A DNA stretch of 35,399 nucleotides from Dehalococcoidia bacterium (GTDB taxonomy: Bacteria; Chloroflexota; Dehalococcoidia; JAUSIH01): NCBI GenBank assembly GCA_030648205.1, contig JAUSIH010000050.1, positions 1-35,399 of the forward strand, read 5' to 3'. Positions 20,363 to 28,910 of this stretch are shown here, piece after piece; position 1 is the first letter of the stretch, and each line of letters begins with the position of its first letter. The translations under genes were made by a program, and so were the position numbers. The notes under the pieces were generated by a model, which worked only from the letters and a program-made list of their open reading frames with translations, searched no databases and was not told the DNA's origin.

Positions 20363-21497
20363 GATGGGACTCGCGGTCAAGCTGACGCTGGCGTTCGCCG
20401 CCGTGGCGGTCGCCGCCGTGGCCCTGACGGCATTCCTCATCTCGCGCGCCACGGACTCCGCCTTCGGCGTGTACGTGACGCACATCCGAGGCATGGGCAC
20501 GATGATGGGTGGCATGATGCACGAGATGATGGGCGCTCCAGAGGGGGAGTTCCTGACCACCGTGAACCAGTCGCTCTGGCTCGCGGGAGGGATCGCCGTT
20601 CTGGCCGCGGTAGGACTTGGCCTGCTGCTGGCGCGGCAGATGGCGATGCCCCTGCGCGGCCTCACCGTCGCCGCGCGGCGCATCGCCGGGGGCGCGCTCG
20701 ACGAACGCGTGCCCGTGGCGACGCGCGACGAAATCGGCGAACTGGCCGCGTCCTTCAATGCGATGGCCGAAGCGCTCGCCCGCAACGAGACGCTGCGCCG
20801 CAACATGATCGCGGACATCGCCCACGAGCTGCGCACGCCGCTCTCCGTGCTACAGGGCAAGCTCGAGGCCATTCAGGACGGCGTGGCGCAGCCGACCCCC
20901 CGGGAGGTCGCGTCGCTGCACGAGGAGGTCATGCTGCTCGCGCGGCTTGTCGCGGACCTGCGGACGCTCTCCCTGGCCGACGCGGGCCAGTTGGAACTGC
21001 GTCGGGAGCCGGTTGACCTGGCGGCGGTGGCGCAGCGCGTCGTCCGGGCGATGCGCGCCCAGTCCGAGGGCAAGGGCGTGGCGCTCACGCTGGACTTGCA
21101 GTCAGGCGGGCTGTCCGCGCTCGCGGACCCCGACCGCGTCGTGCAGGTGATGGAGAACCTGCTGAGCAACGCCATTCGGCACACGCCGACCGGCGGCAGG
21201 GTGGATGTACGGGTGAGCGCACGCGACGGTCAGGTGCGCCTCACAGTGGCGGACTCCGGTCCGGGCATCCCGTCGGATGACCTGCCGCACGTATTCGAGC
21301 GCTTCTATCGCGCGGACCGCTCCCGATCGCGCGCCAGCGGCGGCTCCGGCCTGGGGCTCGCCATCGTCCGGCATCTCATGGAGGCGATGGGCGGACGCGT
21401 GGACGTGGAGAGCCAGCCGGGACGCGGCGCGACGTTCCACTGCACCTTCAATACGGGCCAGGGGCCGCCCGTCGCATCCGCCGACGCGAGGGCCTAA
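20355..21497 (+). CDS. Membrane histidine kinase with Met/His-rich extracytoplasmic loop
   Basis: 380 residues from GTG 20355, which has AGGAG seven bases upstream; ATG 20364 is an alternative. Helix 1 (about 8-30), a short outside loop (31-72) containing HIRGMGTMMGGMMHEMMG, helix 2 (about 75-93), HAMP (94-146), HisKA with His157 (IAHELRTPLSVLQ), and HATPase with the N box NLLSNAIRHTP, G1 DSGPGIP and G2 GGSGLGLAI. The dense Met/His loop resembles copper- or silver-binding sequences, so the ligand may be a soft metal. It is coupled to the response regulator by an eight-base overlap. Confidence 0.92.
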   Translation: MPRMGLAVKLTLAFAAVAVAAVALTAFLISRATDSAFGVYVTHIRGMGTMMGGMMHEMMGAPEGEFLTTVNQSLWLAGGIAVLAAVGLGLLLARQMAMPLRGLTVAARRIAGGALDERVPVATRDEIGELAASFNAMAEALARNETLRRNMIADIAHELRTPLSVLQGKLEAIQDGVAQPTPREVASLHEEVMLLARLVADLRTLSLADAGQLELRREPVDLAAVAQRVVRAMRAQSEGKGVALTLDLQSGGLSALADPDRVVQVMENLLSNAIRHTPTGGRVDVRVSARDGQVRLTVADSGPGIPSDDLPHVFERFYRADRSRSRASGGSGLGLAIVRHLMEAMGGRVDVESQPGRGATFHCTFNTGQGPPVASADARA

Positions 21498-21524
21498 CGG
21501 CGCAAACGCTGGGCCCTTCGCGCG

Positions 21525-21553
21525 TGGACGCGCCTGCCACTTCATGCTACAAT
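21525..21553 (+). promoter_or_regulatory. Promoter of tig
   Basis: TGGACG (21525-21530), 17-bp spacer, TACAAT (21548-21553), about 68 bases upstream of the GTG start at 21621. Confidence 0.6.
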
Positions 21554-21620
21554 CGTATGTTAGATAGCCATTGTGTTTGTCACGTACCTTCCCGTAATCC
21601 GTACCCTCTAGGAGATTTGC

Positions 21621-22949
21621 GTGAAAGTCGCTACCGAGCGTACCACTGAGAACCAGGCCGTCCTCAACGTGGAGCTGGAGCCTGAAGAGATGGAGCAATG
21701 GCTGGACAAAGCGTACAAGCGGCTGGTCCAGCGCGTCGTCGTTCCGGGCTTCCGCAAGGGCAAGGCCCCCCGGCCAATCCTGGAGGTCCAGGTGGGCCGG
21801 GAAAGGCTCGTGGAGGAGGCCATCCAGATACTCGTCCCGGAGACGACGGAAAAGCTCATCAAGGAGCAGTCCCTGGAGGCTTTCGCCGAGCCTAAGTTCG
21901 AAGTGGAGAAGACCAATCCGGTCACCTTCAAGGCGACCATCCCTCTGAAGCCCGATGTGGACCTGGGCGACTATGCGTCCATCCGCGTCGCGACGGAGCC
22001 CGTCCTTATTACGGACGATCAGGTGACCAAGGTCATTGACGAGATCCGCTGGGAGCAGGCCCCGTGGGTGCCCGTCGAGCGGCCCGTCCAGATGGGCGAC
22101 ATGCTCATTCTGGACATAGACTCCAAAGTGGATGGCCGCCCGTTCATGAGCCAGAAGGGCGCCACGCACCGGCCCATCGCGGAGGTCCCGGACCCGGTGC
22201 CCGGCTTTAACGAGAAGCTGGCGGGCATGGCGAAGGGCGAGACCCGCGAGTTCACCATCGCCTTCGCCGCCGACCATCCGGCGCGTCAGTGGGCAGGCCG
22301 GAGCTATGCGTTCAAGGTCACCATTCACGAGGTCAAGGAGAAGAAGCTCCCGGAGTTGAACGACGAGTTCGCCAAGGGCGTCGGCGACGGCTTCGAGGGT
22401 CTGGAGAAGCTGACGGAGCGGGTGCGGGAGAACCTTCGCGCCAGCGCCGAGGCCGAGGCCCGCAAGAGGTACGAAGAGCAGGCTCTGGACGCATTGGTGC
22501 AGCAGGCCAAAATCACGTTCCCGCCCGTGCTGACGGAGCGCGAGGTGGAGCACATCCTGTCCGACCAGGAGCGCGAGCTGCGCGCCAGCAACATCACGTG
22601 GGATGACTACCTCCGGAGGACCGGCAAGACGCTGGAACAGCTCCAGGAGGAGGTCACGCCCGTCGCCGCCAAGCGTGTGGTCCGGTCGCTGGCCCTCAGC
22701 ATACTGGCCGAAAAAGAACGCATCCAGGTTGCCCCGGCGGAGGTGGACGCGGAGATGGAGTCCATCGTCAAAGGCTCAGGCGAGAACGCCGACCGCATCC
22801 GCCAGGCCCTGTCCACCAAGGCCGGGCGGGACAGCGTGGCGCGGTCGCTTCTGACACGCAAGACCGTCGAGCGCCTGGTCGCCACCGCGCGCGGAGAGCA
22901 GCCAATCGCCCCGCCAGCGGAGACGCCGGCCATCGGCAAGACTACATAA
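21621..22949 (+). CDS. tig: Trigger factor
   Basis: A ribosome-associated chaperone and peptidyl-prolyl isomerase that meets nascent chains. 442 residues, normal size. The ribosome-binding loop VPGFRKGKAPRPILE is at about 39-53. The FKBP-type domain follows (about 155-245), and the C-terminal helical cradle completes the protein (KLTERVRENLRASAEAEARKR onward). The start is GTG at 21621, behind AGGAG. It leads the tig-clpP-clpX cluster, a common bacterial arrangement. Confidence 0.95.
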   Translation: MKVATERTTENQAVLNVELEPEEMEQWLDKAYKRLVQRVVVPGFRKGKAPRPILEVQVGRERLVEEAIQILVPETTEKLIKEQSLEAFAEPKFEVEKTNPVTFKATIPLKPDVDLGDYASIRVATEPVLITDDQVTKVIDEIRWEQAPWVPVERPVQMGDMLILDIDSKVDGRPFMSQKGATHRPIAEVPDPVPGFNEKLAGMAKGETREFTIAFAADHPARQWAGRSYAFKVTIHEVKEKKLPELNDEFAKGVGDGFEGLEKLTERVRENLRASAEAEARKRYEEQALDALVQQAKITFPPVLTEREVEHILSDQERELRASNITWDDYLRRTGKTLEQLQEEVTPVAAKRVVRSLALSILAEKERIQVAPAEVDAEMESIVKGSGENADRIRQALSTKAGRDSVARSLLTRKTVERLVATARGEQPIAPPAETPAIGKTT

Positions 22950-22974
22950 CGGCTAGTAGGGAGGAGGAGTACCC

Positions 22975-23607
22975 ATGATGCAATCGCCTCAGAGCATTAT
23001 CCCCATGGTCATCGAGAGCAGCCCCCGCGGAGAGAGGGCCTTCGACATCTACTCTCTGCTTCTCAAGGAGCGCATCGTCTTCCTGGGCATGCCCATCAAC
23101 GACCAGGTGGCGAACGTGATCATCGCCCAGCTCCTGTTCCTGGAGCGGGAGGACCCGGAGAAGGACATCAATTTGTATATCCACTGTCCTGGCGGCATCG
23201 TCACCGCCGGGCTCGCCATTTACGACACCATCCAGCTTCTCCGGCCGGACGTGGCCACCATCTGCGTGGGCATGGCGGCCAGCATGGCCACGGTGCTCCT
23301 GACATCAGGCACCAAGGGCAAGCGCTACGCCCTGCCCAACTCCACCATCCACATGCACCAGCCGCTGGGCGGCGCTCAGGGCCAGGCCTCGGACATCGCC
23401 ATCGCCGCGCAGGAGATCCTGCGTATCCAGCGGAAGTTGAACGAAATCCTGACGCGCCACACGGGCCAGCCCATTGAGCGCATCACACGGGACACGGACC
23501 GCGACTTCTACATGACCGCGCAGGAGGCCAAGGAATACGGCCTCGTGGACGAGGTGCTCCAGAAGGCGACGGTGGACGGCAAGCCCAAGACGAAGGCCCC
23601 GGCCTAG
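22975..23607 (+). CDS. clpP: ATP-dependent Clp protease proteolytic subunit
   Basis: The serine peptidase that forms the 14-subunit chamber of ClpXP. 210 residues. The nucleophile Ser103 is in [11 protein letters not shown], His128 in [11 protein letters not shown], and the catalytic Asp in RDTDRDFYM; the spacing matches E. coli ClpP. GMAAS replaces the usual GQAAS. The N-terminus [31 protein letters not shown] is typical. GGGAGGAGGAG precedes the ATG. It lies 25 bases after tig and 75 bases before clpX. Confidence 0.96.
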   Translation: MMQSPQSIIPMVIESSPRGERAFDIYSLLLKERIVFLGMPINDQVANVIIAQLLFLEREDPEKDINLYIHCPGGIVTAGLAIYDTIQLLRPDVATICVGMAASMATVLLTSGTKGKRYALPNSTIHMHQPLGGAQGQASDIAIAAQEILRIQRKLNEILTRHTGQPIERITRDTDRDFYMTAQEAKEYGLVDEVLQKATVDGKPKTKAPA

Positions 23608-23620
23608 AGCGTGGGCGGGC

Positions 23621-23648
23621 TTTACCGCGGCTTGATCGGCGCTATACC
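23621..23648 (+). promoter_or_regulatory. Possible internal promoter of clpX
   Basis: TTTACC (23621-23626), 16-bp spacer, TATACC (23643-23648), 35 bases upstream of the clpX ATG. It could give extra clpX transcription besides read-through from tig-clpP. Confidence 0.4.
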
Positions 23649-23682
23649 AGGGGCTGTCAAGAATTGAGGGAGGAGACTCCCA

Positions 23683-24969
23683 ATGGCAACCACTCGTGGC
23701 GGGCGAGTCCAATACCAATGCTCCTTTTGCGGCAAGAGCCAGGACCAGGTCCGGCGCCTGGTGGCCGGGCCGAACCGCATTTACATCTGCGACGAGTGCG
23801 TCGGCCTCTGCTTGCAGATCATTAACGAGGAGTCGCCCGCGGCCGCCACGCCCAAGTCCAGCCCCGCAAAGACTCCGACTCCCAAAGCCATCTACGACCA
23901 GCTCAGCGAGTACGTCATCAGCCAGGAGAGGGCCAAGAAGGTCCTCTCGGTGGCCGTGTACAACCACTACAAGCGCATCTCCCAGCCTCCGCGCTCCAGC
24001 GACGTCGAGCTCTCCAAGTCCAACATCCTGCTCATCGGGCCGACGGGCAGCGGCAAGACCCTTCTGGCCCAGACTCTGGCGCGCATCCTGGACGTCCCCT
24101 TCACCATCGCGGACGCCACTTCGCTCACCGAGGCGGGCTATGTGGGCGAGGACGTGGAGAACATCCTCCTCCGTCTGCTGCAGTCCTCCGACTACGACGT
24201 GGCGCGCGCGGAGAAGGGCATCGTCTATGTGGACGAGATTGACAAAATCGCCCGCAAAGGCCCTAACCCATCCATCACGCGGGACGTCTCCGGCGAGGGC
24301 GTGCAGCAGGGCCTGCTCAAAATCCTCGAAGGCACGGTCGCCAACGTGCCTCCCCAGGGCGGACGCAAGCATCCGCACCAGGAGTTCATTCAGGTCAACA
24401 CCGCCAACATCCTGTTCGTGTGCGGGGGCGCCTTTGAGGGGCTGGACAGGATAGTGGAAAAGCGCCTGGGATGGGGGAAGCGCACCATGGGCTTCAAGTC
24501 TCCCGCCCTGAAGGACGACCAGAAGGTCAGCGACGAGCTGCTGCGCCACACCACGCCCGACGACCTGCTGCAGTTCGGCCTGATACCGGAGTTCATCGGC
24601 CGGCTGCCCATCGTCTCCAGCCTGGAGGCGCTGGACAAGCCTGCCCTGCTGCGCATCCTGACCGAGCCGAAGAACGCTGTCGTCCGCCAGTTCCAGCGCA
24701 TGTTCACGCTGGACAAGGTGGAACTGGTCTTCACGCCCGAGGCGCTGGACACCAGCGCGGAGGAGGCGCTGAAGCGTAAGACAGGCGCCCGGGGCCTGCG
24801 CACCATCATCGAAGAAGTTTTGCTGGACGTGATGTACGACATTCCCTCGCGGCCTGATGTCCGCAAGTGCATCATCAACGCGGACACCATCCGAGAGCGC
24901 AAGCGCCCGCTTCTGCTCACCGCGTCCGGCGTGCCCGTGGAGGAGCACGCCACGGGCAAGACCGCCTAG
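23683..24969 (+). CDS. clpX: ATP-dependent Clp protease ATP-binding subunit ClpX
   Basis: The hexameric AAA+ unfoldase that feeds ClpP. 428 residues. An N-terminal zinc-binding domain has CSFC and CDEC cysteine pairs (about 12-45), followed by a short Pro/Ala linker. The AAA+ core has Walker [12 protein letters not shown], Walker [12 protein letters not shown], and [15 protein letters not shown]; the pore GYVG motif appears in [12 protein letters not shown]. The IGF-type loop for ClpP contact is not obvious in standard form. GGGAGGAG precedes the ATG. The TAG stop forms the edge of the repeat at 24966-25115. Confidence 0.96.
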   Translation: MATTRGGRVQYQCSFCGKSQDQVRRLVAGPNRIYICDECVGLCLQIINEESPAAATPKSSPAKTPTPKAIYDQLSEYVISQERAKKVLSVAVYNHYKRISQPPRSSDVELSKSNILLIGPTGSGKTLLAQTLARILDVPFTIADATSLTEAGYVGEDVENILLRLLQSSDYDVARAEKGIVYVDEIDKIARKGPNPSITRDVSGEGVQQGLLKILEGTVANVPPQGGRKHPHQEFIQVNTANILFVCGGAFEGLDRIVEKRLGWGKRTMGFKSPALKDDQKVSDELLRHTTPDDLLQFGLIPEFIGRLPIVSSLEALDKPALLRILTEPKNAVVRQFQRMFTLDKVELVFTPEALDTSAEEALKRKTGARGLRTIIEEVLLDVMYDIPSRPDVRKCIINADTIRERKRPLLLTASGVPVEEHATGKTA

Positions 24970-25115
24970 GAGTCATTCCAGAATGCCCGCTTACCCTTCG
25001 ACAGGCTCAGGGTGAGCGGTGGTTTTTCCGTTCATGGTGAGCCCTTCGTCCTTCCAGGGAAGGATCAGGGCAGGCTGTGTCGAACCATGAAGCCGAATTT
25101 TGGAACGGGTTCTAG
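24966..25115. repeat. Composite intergenic repeat, copy 3, MITE-like with imperfect terminal inverted repeats
   Basis: The left end CTAGGAGTCATTCCAGAATG and the reverse complement of the right end, CTAGAACCCGTTCCAAAATT, agree at about 14 of 20 positions. The body (CTTCGACAGGCTCAGGGTGA, GCGGTGGTTTTTCCGTTCAT, CGAACCATGAAGCC) matches 13472-13585. An extra CCTTCCAGGGAAGG palindrome (25050-25063) is inserted. The left end includes the clpX stop codon TAG. Confidence 0.75.
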
Positions 25116-25162
25116 CAAGTCCTCGTTTCAACACACCCCATGTTCTTTGGAGGTGAAGCGCC

Positions 25163-25951
<789 letters not shown>

Positions 25952-26018
25952 GCGGGCGACAAAAGAGCTATGTGCACGTGGTCACGCGACGTTTGTGCAG
26001 TGGTAGGGGAGGCTATCT

Positions 26019-26225
26019 ATGAAGTTCCGAGTGGTGCTGGAATATGACCGGAAGACGAGAAGCTATGCCGCCTATTGCCCCGAGTTGCCTGGCTGCGCTA
26101 GCGCGGGAGACACAGAGCAAGAAGCTTTAGACAACGTGAAGGAAGCCATCGCTCTCTACCTGGAGCCTGCGCCTGTCAAGATGCAAGCGAACGGGAAGGT
26201 TGTTGAAGTGGAAGTGGCGGCCTAG
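26019..26225 (+). CDS. HicB-like antitoxin domain protein
   Basis: 68 residues with the HicB partial RNase H fold: KFRVVLEYDRKTRSYAAYCPELPGCASAGDTEQEALDNVKEAI. The C-terminal DNA-binding domain of long HicBs is absent, as in the short type encoded before a HicA toxin. GGGGAGG precedes the ATG. The gene that follows, overlapping by one base, is a truncated hicA, so the antitoxin has lost its toxin. Confidence 0.8.
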   Translation: MKFRVVLEYDRKTRSYAAYCPELPGCASAGDTEQEALDNVKEAIALYLEPAPVKMQANGKVVEVEVAA

Positions 26226-26332
26226 TGGTACGAAGGCTTTCTGGACTAACAGCTTCACAAGCTGTTCAGGTTCTCCAGCGCCACAGTCTGGTCCTTACAT
26301 CACAACGGGGCGACTTGTTCGCTGCCGAGTAA
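26225..26332 (+). pseudogene. Truncated hicA toxin remnant
   Basis: A GTG overlapping the hicB stop (TAGTG) opens a frame of 35 codons: VRRLSGLTASQAVQVLQRH, then SLVLTSQRGDLFAAE and TAA. This matches the N-terminal half of HicA (RLPGLT...VIRALERAGFVLVRQRGSH). It diverges exactly where the catalytic GSH motif should stand (GDL here). The rest of the toxin is missing, replaced by the 3' end of the convergent DUF2442-HTH gene. It looks like a toxin inactivated by a rearrangement junction near 26310. Confidence 0.65.
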
Positions 26333-26809
26333 TTCCGCCACCGGTCGGCCTAGCGCTCTGGAGAGCGCGATCAGGGTTTCAATTCGTGGCGACTGCTCGC
26401 CATTTTCGATTCGGACAAGCGTGACTCGCCCAATTCGTGTGGCAGCAGCAAGAGCACCCTGCGTCATGCCCGCCGACTTTCGTAGAGTTCTGATCCTCCC
26501 GCCCAGTTTCTGTCTTCCTGCTTTGCCGATGGCCTCTATGCGCGATCTGTAGGAAACGTCGCAGTAATGCCGGGCAAAATCCCAGGGCAATTCCGCAGAT
26601 TCGCCTCGGTTGCTGCGAAGCACAACAGCATATGGATTCGGCAGCTCAATGGCGGCAAGATTAGACAAGTCGCCGATTTCGGGGATCTCGGCAAACGGAA
26701 CAACGCCCCGGCAGCCGTCGGCGAACTCCACCTCGACGCCATTGGAGACAGCACATACCTGGGTTATCATCCGGTCTGCGTTCCTGACACGCACAGTAAG
26801 CGTGCTCAT
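26300..26809 (-). CDS. DUF2442-like domain fused to XRE-type HTH
   Basis: 169 residues. The N-terminal 85 match DUF2442 style: VEVEFADGCRGVVPFAEIPEI, LPNPYAVVLRSNRGESAELPWDF. An XRE helix-turn-helix (about 100-160) follows: GGRIRTLRKSAGMTQGALAA, RIENGEQSPRIETLIALSRAL. DUF2442 proteins are often encoded beside DUF4160 proteins in a toxin-antitoxin-like arrangement, as here. The HTH makes it the likely autorepressor and antitoxin. AGGAGG precedes the ATG, six bases after the DUF4160 stop. Its 3' end overlaps the hicA remnant. Confidence 0.8.
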   Translation of the reverse strand: MSTLTVRVRNADRMITQVCAVSNGVEVEFADGCRGVVPFAEIPEIGDLSNLAAIELPNPYAVVLRSNRGESAELPWDFARHYCDVSYRSRIEAIGKAGRQKLGGRIRTLRKSAGMTQGALAAATRIGRVTLVRIENGEQSPRIETLIALSRALGRPVAELLGSEQVAPL

Positions 26810-26815
26810 TTCTAT

Positions 26816-27052
26816 CTACCTCCTGTGAGTCTGATCCCACACCCTGCGGATAGTTTCAGCGCGCCTGCGAAATGCATCGAGGATGTCATGATGCATACCC
26901 GGCGGGGGTTCCTCCATGAATGCCCCTGCGTTGAGCTCTATGCGGCATATGTCTTCGTTCCCGACCCAGACGTGAACGTGCGGTGGCTCGAATGCGTTCT
27001 CGCGAGTGTTTACGACGAAGCGGAACTGGCCTTCTGTCGCGACGGTCGGCAT
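26816..27052 (-). CDS. DUF4160 family protein
   Basis: 78 residues with the DUF4160 pattern: FRFVVNTRENAFEPPHVHVWVG (the PPHVHV motif is diagnostic), DICRIELNAGAF, then a helical C-terminus. It is encoded first in a two-gene unit with a DUF2442-HTH protein, the layout of a predicted toxin-antitoxin pair, with DUF4160 the possible effector; no activity is proven. AGGAG lies six bases before the ATG. Its promoter overlaps a palindromic operator. Confidence 0.82.
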   Translation of the reverse strand: MPTVATEGQFRFVVNTRENAFEPPHVHVWVGNEDICRIELNAGAFMEEPPPGMHHDILDAFRRRAETIRRVWDQTHRR

Positions 27053-27102
27053 CTATGACTCCTGCCATGGAACCACCCCCGCCGCCTCGTTTCTCTCATG
27101 TT

Positions 27103-27130
27103 AATGTATCATATCCGATACAATTGTCAA
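27103..27130 (-). promoter_or_regulatory. Promoter and palindromic operator of the DUF4160/DUF2442 unit
   Basis: Minus strand TTGACA (27130-27125), 16-bp spacer, TACATT (27108-27103). Between the boxes lies TGTATC-N6-GATACA (27105-27122), a perfect inverted repeat ideally placed for repression by the HTH protein. Confidence 0.7.
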
Positions 27131-27131
27131 G

Positions 27132-27160
27132 TTGCGCAGAGCGGAATCTTGTGCTATAAC
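27132..27160 (+). promoter_or_regulatory. Promoter of the HNH gene
   Basis: TTGCGC (27132-27137), 17-bp spacer, TATAAC (27155-27160). The -35 is back-to-back with that of the divergent DUF4160 unit, one base apart, so a protein on the operator could affect both. Confidence 0.55.
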
Positions 27161-27200
27161 GGTCTCGGTGCGACAGGGAGTCCGAAGCGGAGGTTACGCG

Positions 27201-27776
27201 ATGGGCTTTGACGACATAGACTTAGGGACTTTTGACGACGAACGCAGCGCTAAGCGAGCCTTGGGAGAACGCGACAGAAAGATTCTGTATCGAAACGCCA
27301 ACAAGAAATGTCAGAACCCCGGCTGTCGCAAAAAGAACTCAGAGATCGAATATGACGAAATGCAAGTAGGGCACAAGACCGCCTACTCAAAAGGTGGTAA
27401 GACCACCCTCAAAAACAGCGTTTGTCTCTGTTGGACTTGCAATAACTTACAAGGGGATTACAGTTGGGCGACTTTTCTAAAGAAACAGGGTTTTGAAGTT
27501 CCGAAGATCCCGAAGACGCCGGAACAGTCGATGAAAGAGGCTCTGGAGACTTTGACTGTCAAACAACTGAAGCACCTTGCGGAACAACACCACATAAAGG
27601 TGCAGGGGCGACTTGAAGAGGACTTCCTTGATTCCCATAGAGTAGCTCCGACAAAAAGGCAATACATCAACAAACTTTCGGGAATAGTAACCAATGCAGA
27701 ATTGACCTCCATGCCCAAAGAGACCCCCAAGAAGGCCAAGGCAAAGAAAAGAAGAAATTCGGATAGTTTTTGGTAA
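27201..27776 (+). CDS. HNH endonuclease with C-terminal SAP-like domain
   Basis: 191 residues from the ATG at 27201, behind GGAGG. The HNH domain (about 25-95) has zinc cysteine pairs C37/C42 and C77/C80, GHKTAYSKGGKTTLKNSV (His58, Asn72) and CNN. After a linker, LTVKQLKHLAEQHHIKVQGR ... YINKLSGIVTNAEL (118-170) looks like a SAP-type DNA-binding helix pair. The Lys/Arg-rich tail (177-185) would add DNA affinity. The gene is clearly more AT-rich than its neighbours, suggesting acquisition. No methyltransferase is adjacent. Plausible roles are restriction of foreign DNA or a solitary homing-like nuclease. Confidence 0.82.
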   Translation: MGFDDIDLGTFDDERSAKRALGERDRKILYRNANKKCQNPGCRKKNSEIEYDEMQVGHKTAYSKGGKTTLKNSVCLCWTCNNLQGDYSWATFLKKQGFEVPKIPKTPEQSMKEALETLTVKQLKHLAEQHHIKVQGRLEEDFLDSHRVAPTKRQYINKLSGIVTNAELTSMPKETPKKAKAKKRRNSDSFW

Positions 27777-27803
27777 GCGTAGCCTTCGCGTTGCCTACGT
27801 CAG

Positions 27804-27920
27804 CTACATCCGCGCCAGCGTCCGCTCCACGAACTCCGTGAGGTCGTGCCCCGCCGCGGGTTTGCCAGCGCCGTCCACCACCTGCCGCCCGGCGATGCGC
27901 GCGTGACCCTCGGCGGACCG
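27804..27920 (-). pseudogene. Duplicated 3' fragment of a formyltransferase gene
   Basis: About 32 C-terminal codons and a stop: ARIAGRQVVDGAGKPAAG, HDLTEFVERTLARM. The intact gene at 28950-29780 ends ARIAGGQVVDAAGHPAAG, HDLTAFVERKLARV. The two DNA segments (about 27800-27905 and 28945-29050) are in the same orientation and roughly 80-85 percent identical by eye. No start or upstream homology is present, so it is a remnant of a second copy. Confidence 0.75.
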
Positions 27921-27922
27921 GA

Positions 27923-28168
27923 CTAGACCGCCGCCTTCGTCTTCCGCCGCAGTCGCTCCAGTATCCACATGCGGGCGAGCGTCGTCGGGCCGACGCCAAG
28001 CTCGCGGGCCTGTCCGCGCAGGGCCTCCCACACGTCCGCGGACAGCCGCACGGGGATCACCTTGTCCAGCGGTTTCCTCACCTGGACAGTGACGACCTCG
28101 TCCGTCTCGTCCCAGGCGTCGCCGCGCTCGATGCGCTCGATAGCTTTCTTAGCGTCTTTCATGCCCAT
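27923..28168 (-). CDS. CopG/ribbon-helix-helix antitoxin-like protein
   Basis: 81 residues. VRKPLDKVIPVRLSADVWEALRGQARELGV with TLARMWILERLRR is a ribbon-helix-helix of the CopG-antitoxin type (similar to BrnA-like proteins). The N-terminal acidic segment DAWDETDEVV is usual for these. No BrnT-like toxin is adjacent; the nearest candidate partner is the PIN protein 107 bases upstream. ATG 28168 or 28162 may be the start, neither with a Shine-Dalgarno; a repeat copy lies directly upstream. Confidence 0.75.
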   Translation of the reverse strand: MGMKDAKKAIERIERGDAWDETDEVVTVQVRKPLDKVIPVRLSADVWEALRGQARELGVGPTTLARMWILERLRRKTKAAV

Positions 28169-28173
28169 ATGAT

Positions 28174-28206
28174 ACGCTCATGGTGAGCTTGTGGAACGAT
28201 GAAGCA
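28174..28206. repeat. Partial copy of the composite intergenic repeat
   Basis: CGCTCATGGTGAGCTTGTGG followed by AACGATGAAGC matches the central module of the copies at 13472 and 24966. It sits immediately upstream of the CopG gene. Confidence 0.6.
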
Positions 28207-28275
28207 GCCAATGCCCACGGGATTCCCAAGAGTAGTGTGGTGAACGCCACGAAAGTTGCACTTTACGCGCACCCG

Positions 28276-28734
28276 CTACGGCCCGTGGTAAGTCGTTAGC
28301 CGAGTCAACATCTCTGCATACGTCCACACTGTGAGACCGTGGCTCTGTGCGCGCTTTTTAAGCACTTTATCCTCGGTGACAAGAATACCTCCTTCGTAGG
28401 CGGCAGTGGCGGCGATGAGAGCATCTTTGGTGTGCTTCGAGTTGCCCTTACGGATGGCCTCAACCGTCTCGCCCGTGCCGAGCCGTGCCATGTCCAGCCT
28501 CGAAAAGTCCAGTACGAAGTCGCTGGTCGGAATCCACTGGCACAGGTGTAGGATGGAGGCCACCCTTTCCCGCTTTTCCAGGTCTGGGATTCGGGCCAAT
28601 TCGTCTTCCTGCACATGTGTTGTGAGAAGAATAAGCTGCCCCGCTTGGACGGATTCCTGCAGTGTGCAGAGATCAGAATGGGCCGCCGCGAGTCGGTCGT
28701 AGATATGGGTGTCAAGCATCACGACTAAGGGCAT
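28276..28734 (-). CDS. PIN-domain protein (putative ribonuclease toxin)
   Basis: 152 residues from the ATG at 28734, chosen for GGAGG seven bases upstream; the open frame extends further up without a start signal. PIN acidic residues are in place: Asp8 (VVMLDTHIYDRL), Glu43/Glu45 (QEDELARIP), Asp104 (HTKDALIAATA) and Asp122 (ILVTEDKVLKKRA). PIN toxins cleave RNA and are held by an antitoxin usually encoded upstream; none is seen there. The CopG gene downstream on the same strand is a possible but unusually placed partner. Confidence 0.8.
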   Translation of the reverse strand: MPLVVMLDTHIYDRLAAAHSDLCTLQESVQAGQLILLTTHVQEDELARIPDLEKRERVASILHLCQWIPTSDFVLDFSRLDMARLGTGETVEAIRKGNSKHTKDALIAATAAYEGGILVTEDKVLKKRAQSHGLTVWTYAEMLTRLTTYHGP

Positions 28735-28910
28735 GAATAACCTCCGTCTAGAGTTCCCCAAAGGCCGAATCCTGTTGTCGCTACGACACAAATTTGGGTA
28801 GACAGCTTACAGTATATCCCGCTCAACGGGATGGTTGGAGTCCTCGTGGATTCCGATACCTGAAAGGCTGTGAGGATGAGCGTCACAAATCTGAACGGTA
28901 TGCCGAGCTT

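Noticed and set aside
26200-26424. Alternative 74-codon frame as the HicB partner toxin
   Set aside because: It has no HicA similarity; the overlapping frame starting at 26225 matches the HicA N-terminus instead.
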